A stretch of 64,000 bases of DNA, taken from NCBI GenBank assembly GCA_045631205.1, contig JAZQUI010000016.1:1-64000 (forward strand), read 5' to 3'. How positions within the stretch are numbered: the stretch's first letter is position 1; each line of letters starts with the position of its first letter. Below the pieces are notes generated by a model. That model saw only the letters and a list, made by a program, of their open reading frames with translations. It did not search any database and was not told the DNA's origin. The position numbers and the translations under genes were made by a program. Source of the stretch: HGM04593 sp045631205 (lineage in GTDB: Bacteria; Bacteroidota; Bacteroidia; Bacteroidales; Bacteroidaceae). Positions 26,854 through 33,253 of this stretch are shown here, in pieces.

Positions 26854-27849
26854 TTATTTAACCTCATTCATATGATATATCATTGTTGTTTCAACGGTAT
26901 TACTTTCGTCAGTTGAAGTTTCGTATACTTTCATTGTGTTACCTGAATATTTGATGGTCATCTCGCCGCTAATGTTTTCGTCGTAGATGTTATCTATATT
27001 CCAAGAATATTGTACCTTGCCGGCACTTTCGTTAAGCCAGGTCCAGGCAGCAACTCCGATAGCGTTGTTTATGTAGTTAACAGTGTATGTACCCGATTTT
27101 GTGAAGGTTATTTCTGTGGGGCGAGACTGGTTATAGGCATCGGCTATATATATTATCTGCTCTTTCTCAAATTCGCTCAATTTTTTACCGCTGAGTTTTT
27201 CCATCCAACTTACATAAGAGAGTAAGAGTCCTTTATAATCATCTTCTTCGACGGTCTTGCTGAAACTGAAACTTGTGCTTTTGATTTTAACTGTAAGCCC
27301 CAATTTGTCTATCTCCCAAGTGCGGCAAAGTTTGTTTGTGGCTGTGCTTGTTGAGTATTGCTCCTCTTTGCGAGCTCCAACTTCAAAGCTTGTGCCGTTG
27401 TTTTGTTGAACTTCAATCTTGTACGAATCGTTTGCAGTCTCGGTAATTTTTACTATTCCGTAGTCCTCAAGGTAGTATTCTGTGTCACTTACTTTGGTGA
27501 ATTTACCATATATAATATTATTGTAGTTGGCACGTGTTACAACACCTAAATTTACAAAGATATTTTTGTTCACGCCAAGAGTTCCAACTCTTTTGCTATA
27601 GCTGGCTCCGTTTGTTATAATTAGGTAGTTGCCACTTGCGGTCAACTCCAATGATTTGATTTTTGATTTTTGGTTTTCAATAGTGTATTTGGCACTTACA
27701 CCCTCGTATTGCGGTGTTTCAAGCCCGGTTGTTGGGAGAGTTGCTATAGCAAGACTGTTGTCATCGTCGCCACCGCAAGACGAAAAAACTGTTGCTACAA
27801 AAATTGCCATAAAGCAAGACAATACAAATTTTAAAAAAGTCTTTTTCAT
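26854..27849 (-). CDS. Lipoprotein of unknown function
   Basis: A 331-residue protein with a lipoprotein signal: MKKTFLKFVLSC and a hydrophobic core ending VFSSCGGDDD, so Cys25 is the probable lipidated residue. The acidic GGDDD after Cys resembles the signal that exports lipoproteins to the cell surface in Bacteroidota. The rest is rich in Thr, Ser, Tyr and predicted strands, with no motif I can name. A candidate promoter with a C8 tract lies just upstream. It is transcribed alone and divergently from the LOG gene. Confidence 0.8.
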   Translation of the reverse strand: MKKTFLKFVLSCFMAIFVATVFSSCGGDDDNSLAIATLPTTGLETPQYEGVSAKYTIENQKSKIKSLELTASGNYLIITNGASYSKRVGTLGVNKNIFVNLGVVTRANYNNIIYGKFTKVSDTEYYLEDYGIVKITETANDSYKIEVQQNNGTSFEVGARKEEQYSTSTATNKLCRTWEIDKLGLTVKIKSTSFSFSKTVEEDDYKGLLLSYVSWMEKLSGKKLSEFEKEQIIYIADAYNQSRPTEITFTKSGTYTVNYINNAIGVAAWTWLNESAGKVQYSWNIDNIYDENISGEMTIKYSGNTMKVYETSTDESNTVETTMIYHMNEVK

Positions 27850-27887
27850 AGTGATTTAGAATTAGTTGGTTAATGTATGTTTTTTTG

Positions 27888-27923
27888 CAAATGTAATTTA
27901 AAAGATATAAAAACACCCCCCCC
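27888..27923 (-). promoter_or_regulatory. Candidate lipoprotein promoter next to a C8 tract
   Basis: Minus-strand TACATTTG (27895-27888) is a full TAnnTTTG match 38 bp before the lipoprotein start. The -33 position, 20 nt upstream, falls on a homopolymer (eight C at 27916-27923 on plus, G on minus) rather than on TTTG. Change in tract length could move promoter elements; that is inference. Confidence 0.5.
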
Positions 27924-28028
27924 GTTTGTTAAATTATGTTAACATGGAAAGTGCGTGCTATTTTTGTTCGTGATTTTACTCTTTAAGGGCGTAAAAATGT
28001 ATAATTTAGCGAACAAAAGTTACTGTTT

Positions 28029-28568
28029 ATGAAGAATATTGCTGTTTTTTGTGCCGCTTCGGACACCGTTGCCTCTCCTTATGTACAGGCGGCGCGTGAA
28101 GTGGGGGAACTTATAGGCTCCTTGGGTTGTGCGCTTGTTTATGGCGGTGCCCGTGCCGGTCTTATGGAAGTGACTGCTGCCGCTGCAAAGAGTGCGGGCG
28201 CCCACATTGTTGGCGTGGTGCCTCTTGTGCTGGAGGAACGTAACCGCGTGAGCGCGTTGCTTGACGAGAAAATCCACACCCGCGACCTTAGTGAGCGCAA
28301 GGATATTATGGTGCAGCGCAGCGATGTGCTTGTGGCTCTTCCCGGTGGCATTGGTACGCTCGACGAAGTTTTTCACACTATGGCGGCCGCCACCATTGGC
28401 TTTCACAAAAAACGTGTGGTGCTCTACAATGTGTGCGGCTTTTGGGACGGGCTTCTTGGAGTTCTGCAACAAATGTCGCAAGGTACTTTCGTGCGTGGCA
28501 ACCTCAGCGATTATCTTGTGGTTATAAACAGTTTGAGTGAACTTAAAGAAATAATAGAGAAGGCTTGA
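28029..28568 (+). CDS. LOG family protein (TIGR00730, nucleotide ribohydrolase type)
   Basis: Lysine-decarboxylase-like Rossmann protein of the LOG family, 179 residues. Family members hydrolyse nucleoside 5'-monophosphates such as cytokinin riboside phosphates, releasing the free base. The motifs are intact: VYGGARAGLMEVTA (37-50) and PGGIGTLDE (105-113), the signature of active enzymes. The true substrate in a gut-type bacterium is unknown. The start ATG lies 60 bp past a TATTTTTG motif (27959-27966). The PfkB-type gene starts 4 bp after it. Confidence 0.88.
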   Translation: MKNIAVFCAASDTVASPYVQAAREVGELIGSLGCALVYGGARAGLMEVTAAAAKSAGAHIVGVVPLVLEERNRVSALLDEKIHTRDLSERKDIMVQRSDVLVALPGGIGTLDEVFHTMAAATIGFHKKRVVLYNVCGFWDGLLGVLQQMSQGTFVRGNLSDYLVVINSLSELKEIIEKA

Positions 28569-28572
28569 ATTT

Positions 28573-29496
28573 ATGGCAAAGGTTTTTGGTATTGGAGAAA
28601 CGGTCTATGATATACTTTTCAAGGATAACGCCCCGGTGGGTGCGGTTCCCGGCGGCTCGGTCTATAACAGCATAGTGTCGCTCGGGCGTGCGGGTGTGCC
28701 TGCGGCTTTCATAAGCGAGGTGGGCAACGACCGTGTAGGGGAAATAATCCTGGAACACCTGCGCGACAGCGGAGTGGATACATCGGCTGTCTGCTGTTTC
28801 GACGATGGGAAATCGCCTCTTTCGCTTGCTTTTCTCAACGAGCGCGGCGATGCCGACTATGTATTCTACAAGGATTATCCCAAAAACCGCCTGTCGGTGG
28901 AGTTTCCCACCCTTGGCACGGGCGATATTCTTCTCTGCGGTTCATACTTTGTGCTTAACCCGGTGTTGCGTAGCAAGGTGAAGCCCTTTTTGCAGCACGC
29001 CCGTGAACAGGGTGCAACAATCTATTACGATATAAATTTCCGTCGCAACCACATACACGAGCGCGAGGCATTGCTCCCTGCCATCATTGAAAATATGGAA
29101 CTTGCCACGGTGGTACGCGGCTCGGCCGACGATTTTCGTTACCTCTTTGGCAGTACCGACGGTGCCGGGATTTACACTTCGCACATAGCACCCCACTGCA
29201 AGAATTTCATATTCACAAGCGGCGACGGCCCTGTGACACTTTTCACCCCCTCGTTCACCGCGCAATACCCTGTGACACAAGTAGAGGTTCGCAGCACTGT
29301 GGGTGCGGGCGATAATTTCAATGCCGGCACAGTGTTTGGTCTTTGGCGCGAGGGGCTTGCTCACGATGCAATTAACACTCTCCCACGTGAGCAATGGGAT
29401 AATATTATTGCTTGCGGGCTTGCTTTCAGCGCACACGCCTGCACCCTTTTGGAAAATTATGTCGATAAAGAGTGGGCTGCAAAGTTTAGGCGGTAA
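28573..29496 (+). CDS. PfkB family carbohydrate kinase
   Basis: Ribokinase-fold sugar or nucleoside kinase, 307 residues. The N-terminal di-glycine region is VPGGSVYNSIVSLGRAG (25-41), and the C-terminal PfkB signature is GAGDNFNAG (244-252), with Asp247 the expected catalytic base. Fructokinase is the most frequent member in Bacteroidota, but the substrate cannot be settled. Its tight coupling to the LOG gene hints at nucleoside or ribose salvage, where the LOG reaction would yield ribose 5-phosphate; this is inference. Confidence 0.88.
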   Translation: MAKVFGIGETVYDILFKDNAPVGAVPGGSVYNSIVSLGRAGVPAAFISEVGNDRVGEIILEHLRDSGVDTSAVCCFDDGKSPLSLAFLNERGDADYVFYKDYPKNRLSVEFPTLGTGDILLCGSYFVLNPVLRSKVKPFLQHAREQGATIYYDINFRRNHIHEREALLPAIIENMELATVVRGSADDFRYLFGSTDGAGIYTSHIAPHCKNFIFTSGDGPVTLFTPSFTAQYPVTQVEVRSTVGAGDNFNAGTVFGLWREGLAHDAINTLPREQWDNIIACGLAFSAHACTLLENYVDKEWAAKFRR

Positions 29497-29687
29497 CAAA
29501 ACACAACGACAAAATGGCTGACAAAAAGTTTTTTTGTGGTATATCTACATCCGTAATTCGGATTTTCAATGAAAATAAGCGGTGCAAGTTCGGATTTTCA
29601 AACCGAAATATAATTTATTGTAAATCAGATAAATAGTAATTAAAAACCATTGTCTTGGTGGTAAATTTCGAATATTCTTTCGCTCGC

Positions 29688-29724
29688 TGCGAGAAATATC
29701 CAAGCAAGTGTGATATTTCTCGCA
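29688..29724. repeat. 13-bp perfect inverted repeat, operator or hairpin
   Basis: TGCGAGAAATATC (29688-29700) and its exact complement (29712-29724) flank 11 nt. A TATATTTG -7 match follows at 29734-29741, so the repeat overlaps the place of the -33 element of a plus-strand promoter. The stretch 29497-29687 shows nothing else I can name. Confidence 0.65.
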
Positions 29725-29770
29725 AGTTCTTCCTATATTTGCATTGTATAATAGTGACGGTAATCTGTCG

Positions 29771-29875
29771 ATGAGTGTTAATGTGTTAAATATCAATGAA
29801 CTGAACGAAAAACATCCCAATAAATTTGCGGATGCGGAATTTTTGTGTAAACACACACACACACACACAGTCTAA
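29771..29875 (+). CDS. Possible 34-codon leader ORF ending in a dinucleotide repeat
   Basis: ATG at 29771 opens a 34-residue frame (MSVNVLNINELNEKH..., then a His-Thr repeat from the AC tract, ending in V and TAA). It sits 30 bp after the TATATTTG motif and in the gap before the secreted FISUMP protein. The first 26 residues look like a plausible protein start. It could be a leader peptide, a truncated gene, or chance. A shift in the length of the AC tract would change its frame and stop. Confidence 0.35.
   Translation: MSVNVLNINELNEKHPNKFADAEFLCKHTHTHTV
29851..29869 (+). repeat. (AC)9 dinucleotide repeat
   Basis: Nine uninterrupted AC units plus a further A, about 130 bp before the start of the secreted protein. 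Such tracts are prone to slippage and are uncommon in this window: no comparable one was seen. From 29876 to 30001 there is only AT-rich DNA. Confidence 0.9.
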
Positions 29876-30001
29876 CTATCCCTTTTCTTTTTTCTTGAAT
29901 TATTACCGGGCAGGCACTTGTTGTGCCGTTGCTTGGGAGGGTGTTGTGTGCTTTTTTTAGCGATAATAATTTAAATAATTGATAAATAAAAAATTAAGAT
30001 T

Positions 30002-31090
30002 ATGAAAAAGATTTACTTTCTTCTCGTTGCCCTGTTGCTCACATTGAGCGCAGGCGCACAAACCTTTAAAGATTGGTCCTCTAGTAACAGCGGTAGCCAC
30101 AGCAGCAGTAGCGAAAACAGCTACGTAGTCGGTGTAGTCTCCGGTTGCAGCCTTAGTTTTAATTGGTCTGTCAGTAGCGAGAGCGGTTACGACTGGTTAA
30201 TAGTCACCCTCGACGGTAGCGAGCTGTTGAAGAAAAGCGGCGAAGCAAGTGGCACCTATACCCACGAGTTTACCGCTCCCGGCGTACATACCTTTGTTGC
30301 CCGCTACACCAAAGACGGCAGCGCAAGCAGTGGCAGCGACCAAGCTCGCATCACCTCCGTTACCCTCACCGTTCCCGACGCCCCTACTACCTCTGCCGGT
30401 AAAAAAGGCGATGTTAACGGTGACGGCACAGTTGACGTAGCCGATGTAACCAAAATAGTTGATATAATTCTCAACGGCGATGAAGAAGAACCCGACACAC
30501 CCGTCGTTCCCGAAGAACCAACAATTATCACAGGCGAAACCGTCGACCTTGGTCTTTCGGTTAAATGGGCATCACACAACGTTGGTGCCACCGCCCCCGA
30601 AGAGTACGGCGGTTACTACGCTTGGGGGGAAACAGAAGAAAAGAGTAGCTACGATTGGAGCACCTATAAATATTGCAACGGTAGCGAAACTTCAATGACC
30701 AAATACTGCACCAGTAGCAGTTACGGCACTGTAGATAACAAAACCATCCTTGAGCCCGGTGACGATGTTGCCCACGTTAAGTGGGGCGGTTCTTGGCGTA
30801 TGCCCACCCTTGCCGAGCAACAAGAACTACTAAACAACTGCACTTGGCAGTGGACCACCCTCAATGGCATTAACGGTTACCGCGTAACCGGCCCCAATGG
30901 CAACAGCATCTTCCTGCCCGCTGCGGGCTATCGCTACGGTACGGGAGTCAGCCGCCAGGGGTCTGTCGGCGACTATTGGTCGTGCTCGTTGAGCAGCGGC
31001 GCTGGCAGCTTGTACTTCAGCAGCAGCTACCACTACTGGTGCGGCAGCAGCCGTTACAACGGTCGGTCGGTCCGCCCTGTGTGTGAGTAA
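30002..31090 (+). CDS. Secreted CUB-like/dockerin-like/FISUMP protein, putative DGR variable protein
   Basis: A 362-residue exported protein with signal peptide (1-19, cleavage after AGA). Residues 22-125 are a Ser-rich beta domain (YDWLIVTLDGSELLKKSGEA; SGSDQARITSVTLTV) resembling CUB-like modules. Residues 136-159 are a single dockerin-type calcium repeat (GDVNGDGTVDVADVTKI). Residues 180-362 are a FISUMP-type domain: VDLGLSVKWASHNVGA, YYAWGETEEKS, WRMPTLAEQQELL, SIFLPAAGY and SVRPV near the end. FISUMP domains adopt a C-type-lectin-like fold and are typical targets of diversity-generating retroelements. The last ~50 codons have the expected variable character. No partner scaffold or cohesin is near. 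The role may be adhesion or ligand binding at the surface. Confidence 0.8.
   Translation: MKKIYFLLVALLLTLSAGAQTFKDWSSSNSGSHSSSSENSYVVGVVSGCSLSFNWSVSSESGYDWLIVTLDGSELLKKSGEASGTYTHEFTAPGVHTFVARYTKDGSASSGSDQARITSVTLTVPDAPTTSAGKKGDVNGDGTVDVADVTKIVDIILNGDEEEPDTPVVPEEPTIITGETVDLGLSVKWASHNVGATAPEEYGGYYAWGETEEKSSYDWSTYKYCNGSETSMTKYCTSSSYGTVDNKTILEPGDDVAHVKWGGSWRMPTLAEQQELLNNCTWQWTTLNGINGYRVTGPNGNSIFLPAAGYRYGTGVSRQGSVGDYWSCSLSSGAGSLYFSSSYHYWCGSSRYNGRSVRPVCE
30932..31087 (+). other. Candidate DGR variable region (VR) at the 3' end of the secreted protein gene
   Basis: Residues 311-362. Most codons here have the form NNC (AGC, GGC, TAC, CAC, TGC, TTC), the set that arises when A in AAC/AGC codons is replaced, while the framework (GDYWS, RYNG, SVRPV) is kept. 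By hand count only about 20 of 138 bases from 30950 are A. The final GC-rich part encoding RSVRPV fits the conserved end of known Bacteroidota VRs. The template repeat and reverse transcriptase are not in this window. Confidence 0.6.
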
Positions 31091-31109
31091 AGGAAATAAA
31101 TAGTATCAT

Positions 31110-31136
31110 CCCGCTCTCCGTTTTTCGGTGAGCGGG
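31110..31136 (+). terminator. Terminator of the secreted protein gene
   Basis: CCCGCTC (31110-31116) pairs with GAGCGGG (31130-31136); the stem extends inwards through TCCG/CGGT with one mismatch around a TTTTT loop. It starts 20 bp past the stop codon. A T-rich tail (GTGTGTTTTA) follows. Confidence 0.75.
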
Positions 31137-31635
31137 GTGTGTTTTATACCGCGGGTGCGTAGGCAGGTTTTAACTCCGCCACTTGCACGTGAGTGCGAGG
31201 GACGGCGCGAAGTCACAGAGCCGTTTGCTTTCTGCGAGAACCTGCTGCGCTCGTTGCGTGTACAAGCAAGCTTGCACCCACTTGCTTGCAAGGTTGTTGC
31301 GACGACGGAATATTTATATTCCCAAAGGAGTAGATTTTGTTTAGTGCAGTGACGGAGGGGAGTGAATAAAAAACGAAAAACAACATAATCCCCCTCGGCC
31401 TTGCAGGCCACTCCCGCCTTGATGCATCAAGTGGGAGAGTTTTTATACCAATGTTCTTTTGTGCGCACAGATAGCATCCGCTGGAGTAATGTTAAAAAGA
31501 AACAGATGGAAATAAAGAAGAGCTGTTAGCGACACCGAGAAGTTTAAAGCAAGTCACAACAACTGAAATGTATAATGAACCCTTAATACCCTGTTCGTGT
31601 TTACATAACAACACCTTGCAACCTGTTTGCAGAAA
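31137..31635. other. Non-coding region before the metal-efflux operon
   Basis: No gene is supported. Open frames of 74 (31128-31352, plus) and 101 codons (31106-31411, minus) overlap each other, have low-complexity composition and carry no domain; the first also overlaps the terminator. Short inverted words occur, such as CAAGCAAGCTTGC near 31263. A dispersed repeat lies at 31389-31440. Confidence 0.6.
31389..31440 (-). repeat. Dispersed intergenic repeat, copy 2
   Basis: Read on the minus strand, TTGATGCATCAAGG is followed by GGGAGTGGCCTGCA and GGCCGAGG. This matches the copy at 17951-17997 with three substitutions and one 1-bp gap over about 39 bp. The outer flank (TCTCCCAC / TCTCCT) is also similar. 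Confidence 0.75.
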
Positions 31636-31679
31636 AAAAGTATTACCTTCGCAGAGTAAATTGCGAAGGTAATACTTTT
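31636..31679 (+). promoter_or_regulatory. 18-bp perfect inverted repeat over the translation start of the efflux operon
   Basis: AAAAGTATTACCTTCGCA (31636-31653) and its exact complement (31662-31679) flank an 8-nt loop, ending 2 bp before the ATG at 31682. The only Shine-Dalgarno-like word, GAAGG (31665-31669), lies in the right arm, so a folded mRNA would hide it. The duplex could also be an operator for a metal-responsive regulator. On the minus strand the arm is followed by seven T, so a terminator is a third reading. Confidence 0.7.
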
Positions 31680-31681
31680 AT

Positions 31682-33241
31682 ATGAAGAACATATTTCTTG
31701 CGGCAATCACAGCAATTGCCATTTGCGGCTGTGGCCACAGCCATAAAAGCGAAGAGACCCACTCGCACGAGCATTCGGCGCTCGAGGCCGCTGTTTACAG
31801 CGACTCGGTAGAACTTTTTGTGCAGTACGATGGACTTGTTGCGGGGCATAAAGCCTCGGCAACAGCGTATGTAACATCGCTCCCCGCGTTCAAACCTTAC
31901 GCCGGCGGTGCAATAAATGTTGCTCTCGATGCGCACGGCAAGCGCGAAGAACTCACTGTGCATCCATCGCACAAAGGTGTGTATAATTTTACGTTTACTC
32001 CCCGCGAAGCAGCGGTGGGTAACCTGCTCTTTTTTGTCGGCAGTGAGGTTCTTCCTGTACACGTTCACATAGAGTGCGGCGAGCATCATTCACACGATGG
32101 GCACTCGCACGAGGGAGAACACGCCCACGAGCACAGCCACGCCGAGGAGCACGCACATACTCACGAGGCTCACAATCACTCGCACGAAAATTCACACGAG
32201 GGACACAACCACGAAAATAACATAGCTTTCCCCAAAGAACAGAGCTGGAAGATTGATTTTGCCACTGCCGTTGCTACAAAAAGTTCGTTCAACGGAGCGG
32301 TGAAGGTGGCTGCGCGTGTAACAGCCACTCCCGACAATTTCATTACACTTGTGGCTGCCTCTGCGGGCAGGGTGCAGTATGCCGGCAATGTGGTCGAGGG
32401 TAAAGCGGTGAAGGCTGGTGAAACGCTTTTTGTGCTCGACGGTGGAAATGTTACCGAGAACGATGCCGCAGTGAAATTTGCCGAGGCCGAGAGTGCCTAC
32501 AACGTAGCAAAGAGCGACTTTGAGCGCAAGAGCGAACTCTATAAGGAGAATATCGTTTCCAAACGCGAATACGAGGCTACCGAGGCTGCTTTTGTGCAGG
32601 CCGAAGCGCGTTACGAAAGTATGAAACGTTCCTTTTCATCGGGTAAATCGGGTGTGAAATCCACCATAAACGGTTATGTGGCAAGCCTGCTTGCGGGTAA
32701 CGGCGATTATGTACAGGCGGGTGCTCCGCTTGCGGTTATTCAGCGCGACGGCGCAATGAATCTCTCGGCTGAATTGCCTGTGCGTTATGCGCAGATGCTC
32801 AAAAACATATCATCGGTAAATATTGAGTTGCCCGGTGGCAAGGTCTATACAATGGACGAACTCGATGCGCGTCTTACTGCGGGTGCGTCGGCTAACGGTT
32901 GTTCAATGCTGCCTGTTACGGTTACAGCAAAGCACATTGGCGAGGTGGTTGCGGGTAGTATAGTTACTCTCTATCTTTCGTCGCAAACACAGGGTGTGGA
33001 GCGTGTGACCATTCCGCGCACGGCACTTGTTGAGGAGATGGGTAACTTCTTTGTATTTGTACAGCATACACCCGTTTCGTTTGAAAAACGTGAGGTTGCA
33101 GTCGGAGCTACCGACGGTGTGCAGGTTCAGGTGTTGAAAGGGTTGCACGCAGGCGAGAGAGTGGTTACAAAGGGCGCTGTGTCGCTTAAATTGTCGCAGG
33201 GCGCAGCCGCGCTCGACCCCCACGCTGGGCACGTTCACTAA
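31682..33241 (+). CDS. RND heavy-metal efflux adaptor (CusB/CzcB-like), His-rich lipoprotein
   Basis: Periplasmic membrane-fusion protein of a metal-efflux pump, 519 residues. The N terminus has a lipoprotein-type signal (IAICGCGHSH; Cys17 probable). Residues 134-177 hold 18 His, mostly as HxH or HEH repeats with Glu and Ser, a likely zinc, copper, nickel or cobalt store; a second short cluster is at 19-30. After that come the barrel-sandwich lipoyl halves (AASAGRVQYAGNVVEG and VKSTINGYVASLLAGNGDYV) around a coiled coil (about 265-310). The C terminus ends with DPHAGHVH. The pump gene follows 12 bp later. No outer-membrane channel gene is present. Confidence 0.88.
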   Translation: MKNIFLAAITAIAICGCGHSHKSEETHSHEHSALEAAVYSDSVELFVQYDGLVAGHKASATAYVTSLPAFKPYAGGAINVALDAHGKREELTVHPSHKGVYNFTFTPREAAVGNLLFFVGSEVLPVHVHIECGEHHSHDGHSHEGEHAHEHSHAEEHAHTHEAHNHSHENSHEGHNHENNIAFPKEQSWKIDFATAVATKSSFNGAVKVAARVTATPDNFITLVAASAGRVQYAGNVVEGKAVKAGETLFVLDGGNVTENDAAVKFAEAESAYNVAKSDFERKSELYKENIVSKREYEATEAAFVQAEARYESMKRSFSSGKSGVKSTINGYVASLLAGNGDYVQAGAPLAVIQRDGAMNLSAELPVRYAQMLKNISSVNIELPGGKVYTMDELDARLTAGASANGCSMLPVTVTAKHIGEVVAGSIVTLYLSSQTQGVERVTIPRTALVEEMGNFFVFVQHTPVSFEKREVAVGATDGVQVQVLKGLHAGERVVTKGAVSLKLSQGAAALDPHAGHVH

Positions 33242-33253
33242 TATATTTTTGCT

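Noticed and set aside
29566..29868. 100-codon minus-strand frame starting with a Cys-Val repeat
   Set aside because: Its first codons are just the AC tract read backwards; the remainder crosses a hairpin and a promoter-like motif.
29851..29869. CRISPR-like repeat
   Set aside because: It is a simple dinucleotide tract. No array of direct repeats with spacers and no cas gene was found anywhere in the window.
30407..30478. Cellulosome component because of the dockerin-type repeat
   Set aside because: Only one calcium repeat is present and no cohesin or scaffoldin gene is near.
31106..31411. Overlapping open frames of 74 (plus) and 101 (minus) codons
   Set aside because: They overlap each other and a terminator, show no family features, and end in a dispersed repeat.
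31091..31681. Template repeat or reverse transcriptase of a DGR next to the variable-protein gene
   Set aside because: The gap holds no sequence resembling the variable region with extra A, and no reverse transcriptase motif was seen in any frame.
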